Below are positions 1 through 11,025 of a stretch of 64,000 bases of DNA, piece by piece. Origin of the DNA: Mya arenaria (taxonomy: Eukaryota > Mollusca > Bivalvia > Myida > Myidae); assembly GCF_026914265.1 (NCBI RefSeq), contig NC_069136.1, forward strand, positions 55,593,658 through 55,657,657. The letters run 5' to 3'. A program made the translations under genes and the position numbers. The notes below the pieces were generated by a model. That model saw only the letters and a program-made list of their open reading frames with translations. It was not told where the DNA came from and searched no databases. Positions within the stretch are counted from its first letter, which is position 1, and each line of letters starts with the position of its first letter.

Positions 1-600
1 AATTAATTGATTGTTATAGAATATGTCTTAAAATGTTGAGACTATTCTCGTTCTTTATATAGTTCTATATTTATATATTTCAATACTCTTTATGTCATGT
101 TTTGTGACATGAGTTATACAAAATAAACTAAACTAAACTTGGTAAAATGTCGACATAATTTATGTCAAAAGCTTCTTTGTACTCATATTTCTTCTTTGTC
201 CTCCTGTTACGCTGTCTTTCCCAAGGTGTAATCCAACACGTGTCACTATACATTTCGATTTCCTGTTTTCGGATAAACAACAGTATGCGTACATCTGTCA
301 CAGGTTATGTTATCAGCATTCATATAAACGATATAATTAGGGCCATAATTCTCGATACATCACGATTAAGGCCTTTATAATACGGGTGGGAAATCGGCAC
401 TGCACTCTGTGACGCCGGTACGACTGTATTATTTGAGTTCAATAATTATCAAATATTTGAAAATTCAGTAAAACACAAACGATTCGTTATGATCCATGTA
501 GTGGCTGTAATTTGTATGTACAAGCTACTCGCTTTAGTCATGAATTGGTTACAAAATTTGAAGCTCAAAATAGTACTGTTATATTCAAAAACACAATTGT
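1..600. other. no gene seen
   Basis: AT-rich sequence with only short chance reading frames. I see no splice-site pairs, known domains or repeats until the minisatellite that follows. Confidence 0.5.
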
Positions 601-1440
601 CTGAGCCGTTCCATTATATTTGGTATTGCTTACATCATTATCAATTTACGGTGTACGGACTCATAATGACACGAATCGTAACATTGGGTATGGCCTTGGA
701 AACAACCATATCCGTTATAAAATACTTATCATAATTGCATGACTCGTAGAACTAGACCTGGCCTTGGTTACCGCCATATAAATTTTCAGAACACATTTTC
801 ATAGTGCATGACTCGGCACATTGGTCTTGGCGTTAGCTACAGCCATATCAATTTACAGTACTTTTGTTATAATGGCATGACCCTTAGCATTGCATTTGAC
901 CTTGTTTACAGATACATCAATTTACAGTAGATATTGCCATAGTGTATGACCCGACACATTTACCTGGCCTTGTTTACCGCCATATCCATTTAAAGTGCAT
1001 TTATTTCATAATGGCATGACCCGTAACATTGGACCTGGCCTTGTTAACAGCCATATCCATTTACAGTGCATTTATTTCATAATGGTATGACCCGTAACAT
1101 TGGACCTGACCTTGTTTACCGCCATATCCATTTACAGTGCATTTATTTCATAATGACATGGCCCGTAACATTGGACCTGGCCTTGTTTATAGCCATATCC
1201 ATTTACAGTGCATTTATTTCATAATGGCATGGCCCATAACATTGGATACGGCCTTGTTAACAACCATATAAATTTCCAGTTCACTTATTCATAAGGGCAT
1301 AACCCGTATAATTTGACTAGACATTGGGTAATAGCCTACAATTTTATTGCGCACTTAACCATAAGGGCATAACTCCTAGCAGTTGACTAGGCCTTATATA
1401 TATATATATATATATATATAGCCATATAAAAGAAATGTGC
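600..1440. repeat. minisatellite, about 71-bp unit
   Basis: A unit containing ATGACCCGTAACATTGG, then TGGCCTTG and CCATATCCATTTACAGTGC, recurs every 71 bp. In the best-conserved stretch the CCCGTAACATT core starts near 1020, 1091, 1162 and 1233, so the period is exact there. Units before 950 and after 1260 are more diverged, giving roughly 11-12 copies. The array ends in a short TA run (about 1398-1421). No coding sense is apparent. Confidence 0.9.
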
Positions 1441-1846
1441 ACTTAATCATAATAACCTTGTCTATAATACTACTGCATTATTGCAACAATAATCATCGGG
1501 GAACTTTTATCAGTGTCCTTCATTGTTGCTGTAGTTATAGCAAAAGTGTGTTTTGTGCAATCCTTCAAGCATGCTTCAGCCGACGGCAAGGTTCCGTTTG
1601 ATCATGTGGTGGAGAAATAGTGTCCGACTCTATAAATATCATAGGACCATAAACAGCTAATCAACTAGCACCTGGGTAAATTTTAATACGTGAAATGTCA
1701 AAACATAATATACAAGAATAATAATCCAAACTGCACTTTGAATTGAACAATACTATTAAAAGGTATTTCAATGTTTAATATCTATACAAACATTCAAATA
1801 TCAATAACCAAATAATCTATGGAAATACATTTATTCTATCGACTGG

Positions 1847-1848
<2 letters not shown>

Positions 1849-1940
<92 letters not shown>
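1849..1940. repeat. (AT)n microsatellite
   Basis: An uninterrupted AT dinucleotide run of about 46 units. Flanks from 1441 to 2040 hold nothing else recognisable. Confidence 0.98.
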
Positions 1941-1943
<3 letters not shown>

Positions 1944-2045
1944 CAATACATTATGCTGTTTTCTTTTTCAGTAGATGTATCTGAAAGTTACAATCCATTG
2001 TAAACATTTCAAGCACATATTACAATTCGGCATTCATATTTACAT

Positions 2046-2378
2046 GTGATACGGAGGGGCCTGATGAACGCCATACATAAGAAGAGACCGGACGCCGAAG
2101 TTGGAAATCTGCTTTTTCACAACGACATTTCCCCTCCACTTCGATGCCACGAGATATTGATGACGATTTACTTTGGGGGGTTCGAGAGGATCAGTCACGC
2201 ACCTTACAGTTCGGACCAGGCCCCGTTCGATTTTGCAATATTATCTTCTTCTACAGGACCTTCGCTCAACTGCGAGATCAACAGTGGCACGATCTCAGAA
2301 GAAATGACACGGACATAGATTCAAGCAAGGGGTTGAACGCCATCGAAAGTGTGTACGTAAAGAAGGAGAGTATTTGAA
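2046..2378 (+). pseudogene. mariner transposase remnant (C-terminal half)
   Basis: Fragment of a Tc1/mariner-superfamily DDE transposase. The frame from 2046 reads KKRPDAEVGNLLFHNDISPP and, about 30 residues on, HAPYSSDQAPFDFAI. These match the mariner pattern of LFHxDNAxxH followed by HPPYSPDLAPSDFxLF, the region carrying the last two catalytic acids. The canonical DNA pair is degraded to ND and the proline-rich signature has substitutions. After about 2250 the similarity moves to another frame and ends near 2378 in a tract resembling the C-terminal tail. The N-terminal DNA-binding half is absent. It is a dead copy; I could not find terminal inverted repeats. Confidence 0.75.
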
Positions 2379-3862
2379 AAACTGTAAATGACAGGACGCA
2401 ATGGGTATATTGTGTGCTCTGTGACTTATAACCTGTAGGTTGTGTAATGTTTTTTGTATACGTTTTGTATACGTTCACTTCGCAGCATATTGTTGAAACT
2501 TGTTGCAGATTACAGATGTAGATGACAAAGAAGGTGATGATTATATTTCAGAATCAAAATCGAGATATTCATTCTTTTTATCATTTTATTACCTCTATTC
2601 AGTTAACAGTTATGAGATACCAAACATGATATAAGAGTGCCAGCAATGGAAAATTATTCATGAGGTGTATTGGTGCGCGGAATTGCTATTGCAAGGTTTG
2701 GCGAGTGGCGGCTGATAAGCCCGGACCACGACGTTATAACTGTATCAATTAGTAACTTGTCAGATCCCAAGTCGGAGCCACACACCGGGCACCGGCTGTT
2801 CAAACATATATCCATTTCGAATAATGAAGAGTGACGGACTTATGGTCTAGGGGAAACACACTTGAAAATCAATCCATATGGTTCATGTTCGATCCATCGT
2901 CTTTCATGAACGCTTTGCCGCATTGAGTGCTTTGATTTTGTCACATATTGTCAAGGATAATGTTTAATAACTAGCATAAAATAAAATAGCGTTGAAATAT
3001 ATCCGCATGCTTCTTATAGCACGGTTGATATCCGGCAACCTGTTCACATTTCGAGTTAATGTTTTAACGAAAACAAACAAACTACTCTCAAATATGGTAC
3101 AACGTCTTGTATAACGTTCGCAAATATTAAAACAAAAGAGGACAGCTGAAACAGTTGTCTTGTATCTTTTAAAATGACTGCAGGGCACTGCACGGCACAA
3201 ATTCACTGAAGTCTTCAGTCTGAGTTTGAATACTTCTTGCATATTGAATACTACGCAAAATTGCAGAACGGCATACAAAATGTATTTGTAACTGATACAG
3301 CATTTTCACCATATACTGTATCCTTTTGTTTAAGCCTTTTTACAATAATATTTTGATTTTTATTTCCTAATTCTGAGCCTTTAACTCAGGCTCAAGGCGA
3401 TAGTGAATAGAGGCCCAGACAATAGGTGTGAACAGGTGTGAAAATGAAATTCATCTAGTGGTAAATATAAGTTAACAAACAATATTAACACAATATTGAT
3501 AACTAAAACTAAGTTGTAAGTAATTTTATAATCTGCACAACACTTATCTACCTACAAAATCATTTTATAATTTTTCTAAAGCAGTCTCCTTATATCAACA
3601 CATATTAAAACAACATGAATAGAAAAAAAAACACGTTCGACGTCAAAGTATCTTTGTTTTGAGGTTGATTCTCGAATTTTCCAAATGGCATAGGGCATAG
3701 TATTTGTAGGAAATTCCCTTTTGTAGCGAATACATATAGAAAGGGATGGAGATCAATGATGTTATAGGTTATTGTCGCATTAAAGTCACTTGCTACACTA
3801 TATATTGCCTTTACTGATAGGAGATGCTTAAAAATACTCAATGTGAGGGTAGATATTTGTTC
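2379..3862. other. no gene seen
   Basis: AT-rich intergenic DNA downstream of minus-strand membrane-protein gene A. It probably contains that gene's 3' untranslated region, but I cannot fix its polyadenylation site. Confidence 0.4.
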
Positions 3863-5569
3863 TCACTTCGCATTGTTAGGTACGTTCTCCTCATCTTCTT
3901 TCGACTCTTCATCGACACCATCTCTCTGACTGCGGATCCAATAGATTAGGTAAATGATTGCTCCGACAGCAATCAAACAACCGATGACTATCAAGATTAT
4001 GCCCCACAAAGGGACACCTTCAGGGGAAGCGGAGTTAGCACCGAGGTCCAACAGTGACCCACCAAGCGAACCACCTTCCACGGCCGCGTCAGCGGCTTGG
4101 GAACTTAATGAAAAAAAGCAATGGTTAAGAAATTATAGTCAATGATGGCATCTTTTCAACGCCTCCTTCAATATTATGCTTTTATGATTGATTATTTGTA
4201 TATATATACAATGTAAAAATATATAAAAAGTTAGATCAAATTTTATATTTCTTTCTTAACATCATTGTTATTAGCTTTTTTGCCATTATCATGGTAAGCA
4301 TTTCGCTGGATAGGTTCATTAAAATTGTCTGACAATTTTATGATAGAAGCTATACAATCTTACGGAGGACGCTTCCTGCCTTCACATCGTGGTAACAGAT
4401 CTTAAAAGGGAGAAAAGTAAGAGTCAGTAAAAACGTCGGTGTGAATAGTTAAACAATTTTTACGATTAATGATTAATATTGATGAATAAAAAAATGTTCA
4501 ACTAGTCATGCTTTATCTTATAGACAAAATATCCTGTCATCCTAGCATGTTATCCCATTATTAATCTATGCACATTGATGAATGGGTGTATGCACTAAAG
4601 TGTGCTTATCTTTAAAGGACTTCTAAAAATCTTTTAAATCCTTCTGAATATTTTCCTTAATTTTCAATAAGTTATCGCAGTCAAGTGATATATATAACAG
4701 TTTATTTCATTGAAGGATTATTGGAATAAAGGCTTATTATTTTATTCTATGAATTTCGAAAAAAAACATCCCTATACAAATGACATCAACTTAATTGTAT
4801 ATAAAACACAACACCTATCGCTAATAAAAATCATGCATGTATGACAACTTATTTTATTTTATCATTTTCCTAATGATAAAGACAATAATGAAATATTATA
4901 CGAGGTCTATTAAAAATACGACGGCTTTATATAATTAATTATTAAGTTTTTGACGCAGGCTCATAAAAGATGGTGAATTTTTAATTGTAGGTATGCTTTA
5001 AAAAGTGTAAGAAAAATAGACTGATTGAATTGACTTTTTGGTATTTTGATGACTGTTTTAACAATTAAAGGCTCACACAGAGCACACGGTATAAAATCAG
5101 GTTGACTAAACATGTATGCAAACGTTGTGACTGATTGCATAAATGTATTATTGGTGCATTATATAAACATTAAAGTAATTGGAACCTAACTTTCTGAGAA
5201 TTAAGAACAAGACAGACGTCCAAATATGAACGGCACAACAACGTTTAAATTAGTAACTGTTGTATAATTCTCATTTATGTAAAACGTTCTGTTTAAAAGT
5301 GCTGTTTAAAAATTAGGTGCAGCGATAAAATTTGAAGTCATTAATATAATTTCCTGCCTTTTTACATCAACAAAACTAAAATCCCCAGGCCCTGTGCTAA
5401 ATGTTCAAACATGCTAATTTAACAAATACTGCATAATGGATGTAACTTTGCTGTGGTTATTTTGATAAGAAATATATTACTCCGTTGTAAAAATCTTATG
5501 TACTTAAATGCATTTTGGTACATTATGAGAACAAATTTCAATTAGGCGATTTATGTACAGTGTCTTTTA

Positions 5570-5624
<55 letters not shown>

Positions 5625-6091
5625 TTATTAATTTAGAAGTATTTCTATTAAAAATATTATTAATATTATTTAAGAAGTATTATTATTGGAAGTATTTTTA
5701 GTAGTATGAGTAATATTAGTATTAGTATTATTTCAATTATTATTTTAATTATTGTTAGTATAACTATTAGCATTGGTATTAATATTTGTACTATTGATAT
5801 TATTGTTTTTAGATATCAAGAAAAAATATTGACCCCTTTAACATACACAAACCGAAAGGAAACGTTTCAATGCAAATTTAATCATAAAATTAGATCAAAT
5901 GTAGCCCAGAAATGCATTGAAAATCAGAATCAATAACGAAATATTTTATTGTACATGTAAGTCCTAGCTTAAGTATAACATTTGAAATAAATAACAAATC
6001 AACAGAAAACTACAGAATATTATATTAGAAACTCACTGTGAAGACTCAAAATTACTATGCAATAACCAGTTAGAGTATGTGTCAACATCAT
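3863..6091 (-). CDS. small type I membrane protein, copy A (two exons)
   Basis: A family I do not recognise. Exon 1 (6037-6091) encodes MMLTHTLTGYCIVILSLH, a signal-peptide-like segment, and ends at a GTGAGT donor. Exon 2 (3863-4095) follows an acceptor ending TTCCCAAG. The join is phase 1 and gives 95 residues. After the leader comes a short Gly/Ser/Leu-rich ectodomain (EGGSLGGSLLDLGANSASPE), one membrane span (WGIILIVIGCLIAVGAIIYL), then a charged acidic tail ending in NNAK. The predicted cleavage site is near ADA. An in-frame ATG at 6124 could add 11 residues; it is kept in copy B but lost in C, so I prefer 6091. The 1.94-kb intron contains an ATT microsatellite. Conservation of both exons and splice sites in copy C argues that the gene is real. 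Function unknown. Confidence 0.75.
4768..4910. repeat. intronic 143-bp block identical in copies A and B
   Basis: By eye every base matches 9805-9947, whereas flanking intron shows many substitutions and indels. The first part is also recognisable in copy C near 27468-27545. It contains a short hairpin (TTTATCATT...AATGATAAA) and ends in CGAGGTCTAT. Confidence 0.85.
4961..5106. repeat. intronic segment inverted relative to copy B
   Basis: This roughly 145-bp segment is similar to the reverse complement of 9998-10140, although the surrounding intron of A and B is collinear in direct orientation. It is missing at the equivalent place in copy C. Confidence 0.8.
5569..5626. repeat. (ATT)n microsatellite in the intron of copy A
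   Basis: About 19 ATT units, followed by degenerate ATT-rich sequence to about 5800. Copy B has a shorter, decayed version at 10236-10390. Confidence 0.95.
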
Positions 6092-6228
6092 TTTCACGAA
6101 TATATTCTTTTGACAGTCGATCATTGAATGAAAACAAGAAGTAAACAAATGGGGAACCCCCTTGTTATTACATACAGGTAATACTGGCTTGTTCTAGATT
6201 CAGTAGTATCTTGCCGGTAGGTATTGTG

Positions 6229-6236
6229 GCCTTTAA
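6229..6236 (-). promoter_or_regulatory. possible TATA-like element of copy A
   Basis: On the minus strand TTTAAAGGCC lies about 140 bp upstream of the copy A start codon. Copy B has TATAAAGGCC at the equivalent place (10792-10799). The flanking tract with AAACCGGCAGTTATTTGTTTG on the plus strand is also shared, and partly so in C. Position and conservation suggest core promoter, but no transcript start is known. Confidence 0.3.
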
Positions 6237-6409
6237 ACCAAAAAACAAACAAACCGGCAGTTATTTGTTTGAATATGAATAAAGAAAATGGAAGTACAAT
6301 AACGAACTAAAAGGGGTGTAGCTTCCTATAGGCCGTGTTCTGCAATAAAAACTGAAGGCATATAGGGGTGATGAGCTAAAATATGAAATTCCGACAAATG
6401 CGCCTTAAC

Positions 6410-6414
6410 ATATC
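6410..6414. other. paralogous empty site for the LTR element
   Basis: Copy A reads AACATATCGAAAATC here. Copy B has ATATC on both sides of the LTR retrotransposon (11021-11025 and 18423-18427). Copy A therefore preserves the pre-insertion state with a single ATATC. Confidence 0.9.
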
Positions 6415-7539
6415 GAAAATCGGATTTTTCATATAAATGTTGTTCTTTGCTGTAAAATACATTTTCACACGAAATTAATGTTCCGTATATAGTTAATCGA
6501 ATGTTGCATATCAGTTGTCTGCGCTTTGACGCCGTACATAAAACATTTCCCATCGGCTTGGTAAATGTTCGCGGGCGCTTTATTATTTGAAATAGTTAAC
6601 AGTCTGGAGCCAATATTGCTAAAAATAGTCCTACGTATCCTGATTTTGGATGTCTCACTTTGACTTTAATAGATGTAGATACCAAACAACAACTGTTAGA
6701 AGGAACTTGTCAATCATGCCTCCATTACCAGTTTCAATCCCAGCCAGATAATGTGATTATAAATAGATGAATGATTATTTGATGTACTAGTATATCCTAG
6801 AAACACATTATAGATTCCAGCACGTTAGAGTTGTTTTATCAAGATATACTGAAATATATTAAAACTATGAGACATTTTATTGAATAATGTTAGATCTGGC
6901 GACATTGTACAAGAACATATCGAAGCTTATTAATATTTAAAGGGCTAGGGTAATATCGTAACAGAATAAGTATAAACTATATCTTATTATCGTTTGTGTG
7001 TCATGATGCTTCATATAATCAGTAGTTTGGTATGCGGGGACGGGGTTCAAATCCCCATCTGTACATATTTATTATAACGATTTAGTTGTTTACTATTGAA
7101 TGAAACATCTTATGTTTAGTACTTTAACTTTTGGTTATTTTTCATGGCATTTGGAGCACAAGAAAAACAACGAAAACTGGTAGAAACACCTTGGTTTAGG
7201 TACTCGATGACATGAGATGCGGTATATTGTGTTAACTGCTGTTTGTTTGGTTGCAAGGACGAGAGGAAAAAAACGTTTACAGCCGGAATGTCGGATTGTA
7301 AGAACATTTCAATGCTCGTAAAACGGCAAGCCAATGAAACGCGCCATCTCGACCAACCTTTATATATTGAAGATCAGAGCTCAGTGAAACGACCGTGTCG
7401 CCAACATTTCTTGAAAATATCGTGAGCTCAAGGCTCTCGTGCGTGAACTTTCGCTGCATGCAAAATATGTACGTTGCAAGTCCCCGTTGTTTTCCACGCA
7501 CTTGATTTTTTTAATAAAGACAGAGACGAGAAGGCCGGC

Positions 7540-8342
7540 CAGTATTGGCCGCTGTACTGCGCTATGAATTCAAAATCTCACTTGTATTGGTGAAACACAT
7601 ATTGGGTACTATCGTAAAGCTGACAAATCTTCTTCAGAAGGAAGACAATGATCTTCTTCATGCTGTTGAAAAAGCAAATTTCATTGTCAAATTGTGCAAT
7701 GACTGGAGTGCTGATCAAGATTTGTGGAATAGAATGTACATGTAAGCAAGGGATATAAGCGCATGGTTCGACATTTAAGCATCAATGCCAAGGAGACTTG
7801 GTTTACAATAAAACTGACAAAATCCTGAGTTGCAAACACCATCTGACTACTTTAGAATAACCTTGTACAATGTCTTCGCTCATCATTTTGTTCCGCAAAT
7901 GGAAATCCGTATCCTGAGAAATGATGATAGACACAGTGCACAACATATGTTGCCTTCAAAACTGGACACTCTGCAGGACGACATGCTGCCATCAATGTAT
8001 GCTGCTAATGCCCCTGATCTCCACAAAACATTTGACACATTAAAGAACAGAAATTGCACGCTGAAAGGTCAGATGGAGTCTAAAAGAGACCCGCAAGCAG
8101 ACCAACAAGGACCTGTTTCCTAGCATATTTTCTATATTCGAGGTTCTTCATTTCAAGCCATTTACATCAGAATCTTTTGAAAGGTCGTTTTGTGTAATAA
8201 AACGAATCTAACTTCCTCCGAACGGCATGAAAAGCGACAGGTTGTCATCATTTACCCAAACTTACAGCCACAAGAGCATGATCATTGATGTTGACCGCGT
8301 CACCAATGTGTTTGCGCCGCAAAAATGCCGGAATCTTGAGTC
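7540..8342 (+). pseudogene. hAT-family transposase remnant (THAP12/DUF4371-like)
   Basis: Decayed C-terminal part of a hAT-superfamily transposase. The frame from 7545 has TNLLQKEDNDLLHAVEKANF, like the LSxxLQxKxxDIxxAxxxV helix of hAT and THAP12-like proteins. The same frame from 7830 has DYFRITLYNVFAHHFVPQME, like the DYYRxxLYxPFLDHxxxEL segment. From about 8160 to 8342 a second frame carries the C-terminal dimerisation region, with NGMKSDRLSSFTQTYSHKSM and then DVDRVTNVFA. In-frame stops separate the pieces. The catalytic N-terminal half was not found. The product could be an old host-like copy, but the stops make it a pseudogene. Confidence 0.7.
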
Positions 8343-9405
8343 ATTTTGATGATCCCTGAAAGTCGAGTGTGCTAAATAAAGCGACATAATATATTTTGCA
8401 TTGATTGAGCAAATGCAAATATGTTTAGCTTTGGTTTTAACATCAACATGCATTAATATTGAGTGGCTTTTAATTAATAAAATGTTCAGTGTTTTATTTC
8501 TGCGAACTGTCTTCTTTTCCTAAGATACATACAAATTTAATTTAAGGAAAAATAAAATGATATTGTTGCTCTCATTAATGTTTTACAACAGCGAAATATA
8601 CGCTGAAATGCATCTACGACCACATAGCTCAAAATAAAAATAAATTCAGTGGGGCATGCCCTCGGACCCCCTAGAATGTTGCCTACACATACATTTTCGA
8701 CAAGCTACGCTAATAGTTTAAAAGAACTAAAATATGGTTATTTTATCAGTGTGATATTGATTGAATACCCATAAAAAAGATAAAAAAAAATAGATTTGAT
8801 CGCTATCATCTTTGTGATTATGCAATGAAAAGTTGAGAAAAAAAACGCATAACGACTTTTACAAAAACATTTTTACCACAGTGCATACCTTGTAATTGAC
8901 AATTTCATTCGCAAGTTGATCGAGGTTTCTCATTGCATACCGATATTGATTACTGTTCCTTTGACAGAAACGGTGATATAATATTAAATCATGCTTTGTT
9001 TTATTGTAATAGTTGTGGTCTACAAAGTATAATTTTAATAAAATTAATTAGTTCATAGAAATTACACGCACTTTGTTTCATTGAAAAAGAAATGTCATAT
9101 AAGCTTTAGCAAAAACCTCCCTTGTTCAGAGAAAATTATATTAAAGATAAGCGCGGCTTCTTAAAAGTATATAAGGAAGTGAATTTCGCATTTTGATATA
9201 TGGCTTCCTGTATCACTGGTCAATTAAGTTTGCTATAAGACCAGTAAATTGTTAAGATACCGGTTAATATTCCTTAATTATCTTGGGAGACATATATCTT
9301 TGTTCAGTTGTAAAGCCCTATTTTGTACGCAATAATATTTTAATTTGTAGAACAACCAACAGGGTATTGGTAGTTTCTACTTGCTTAGATAAAAAACAAT
9401 TCTTA
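8343..9405. other. no gene seen; expected place of copy B exon 2
   Basis: AT-rich DNA. Similarity between copies A and B begins only near 9406, inside the intron and about 300 bp short of where exon 2 would be. I searched this interval for the Gly/Ser ectodomain and membrane-span codons and found none. Confidence 0.5.
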
Positions 9406-10675
9406 GGAGGGAGAAAATTTAGAGTCAGTAAAAGAGTTGGTGGAAATAGCTAAGCATGTTTTTACAATTGATGATTAATATTGTTGTATAATTTTTTTTA
9501 TTTCAACTAGTCATGGTGTATCTTATAGACAAATATATTGGGAATACTGTCATCCTAGCATGTTATCCCATTATTTATCTATGCACATTTATGAGTGGGT
9601 GTATGAACTAAAGTGTGCTTATCTTTAAGGGAATTTAAAAAAATCTTTTAAATATTCCGAAGCGCAGACACCTAATACTCTTATCAATATTTTCCTTAAT
9701 GTTCAATGAGTAATCGCCGTCAAGTGATATATAGCAGGTATTATTTCATTGAAGGATTATTGGAAAAAAGGCTAAATATTTTATTCTATGAATTTTGAAA
9801 TAAAATCCCTATACAAATGACATCAACTTAATTGTATATAAAACACAACACCTATCGCTAATAAAAATCATGCATGTATGACAACTTATTTTATTTTATC
9901 ATTTTCCTAATGATAAAGACAATAATGAAATATTATACGAGGTCTATCAAAAATACGACGACTTTTTTTATTTAATTATTAAGTTGTTGATGCATTCTCA
10001 AACTGATTTTATACCGTGTGCTTCATGTGAGCCTTTTATTTTTAAAACAGTCATCAAAATACCCCAAAGTCATTTCAATCAGTCTATTTTTCTTGCACCT
10101 TTAAAGTATACTTACAATTTTAGAATCACCATCTTTTATGTTCTGTTTAAAAGTGCTGTTTAAAAATAACTTAGGTGCAGCGATAGAATTTGAAGTCAAT
10201 AATATTATTTCCTGCATTTTTATTATATAAGAAATATTATTATTATTCTTATTATTAGAAGCATTATTATTAGAAGTATTTGTATTAGTAAAAGTAATAT
10301 AAGTATTAGTATTATTTCAATTATTATTTTAATTATTGTTAGTATTACTATTAGCATTAATCTTAATATTTGTATTATTGATATTGTTGTGTTTAGATAT
10401 CAAGCAAACATATTGACCCTTTCAACATACACAAACCGAAAAGAAAAGTTTCGATGCAAATTTAAACATAAAATATGATCAAATGTAGCACACAAATGCA
10501 TTAAAAATCCGAATCAATAACGAAATATTTTTATTTTACATGTAAGTCCTACCTTAAATATAACATTTGAAATATAACACCATAAACAGAAAACTACAGA
10601 ATATTATAATAGAAACTCACTGTGAAGAGTTAAAATCACTGTGCAGTAACCAGTTAGAGTATGTGTCAACATCAT
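9406..10675 (-). pseudogene. small membrane protein copy B, exon 1 only
   Basis: Duplicate of the copy A gene. Exon 1 (10621-10675) encodes MMLTHTLTGYCTVILTLH and keeps the GTGAGT donor. An in-frame ATG upstream at 10708 is also kept. Intron similarity to copy A runs to 9406 and then stops, and no exon 2 follows. Within the intron one segment (9998-10140) is inverted and another (A 5107-5287) is missing. An LTR retrotransposon sits 351 bp upstream of the start codon, where the promoter would be. With no ectodomain or membrane exon it cannot make the family protein. Splicing onto some other exon is possible but unsupported. Confidence 0.7.
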
Positions 10676-11025
10676 CTTCACGAATATATTCTTTTGACAG
10701 TCGATCATTGAATGAAAACAAGAAGTAAAAACATGGGTAACCCCCGTTTCATGCTGAGCGTGTTCTACATTCAGTATTATCTTATTGTGGCCTTTATACA
10801 AAAAAACAAACAAACCGGCAGTTATTTGTTTGAATATGAATGAAGACAATGGAAGTGCAATAACGAACTAAAAGGGGTGTAGCTTCCTATAGGCCGTGTC
10901 GGCTACGGCCTACTCATGTTTCAGAAAATCGAAAAAATAAAAATGCCAATCTGCAATAAAAACTGAAGGCATACTGGGGTGATGAGCTAAAATATGAAAT
11001 TCCGACAAAAGCGCCATTATATATC

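Noticed and set aside
4890..4925. ACGAGGTCTATTAAAAATACGAC as a mariner terminal repeat
   Set aside because: It has a mariner-end look, but I found no matching inverted end or TA target duplication, so it is not listed as an element.
7030..7070. tRNA-like T-arm GGGGTTCAAATCCCC in copy A
   Set aside because: It resembles a Pol III B box, but no acceptor stem or anticodon arm fits and the copy B equivalent lacks it.
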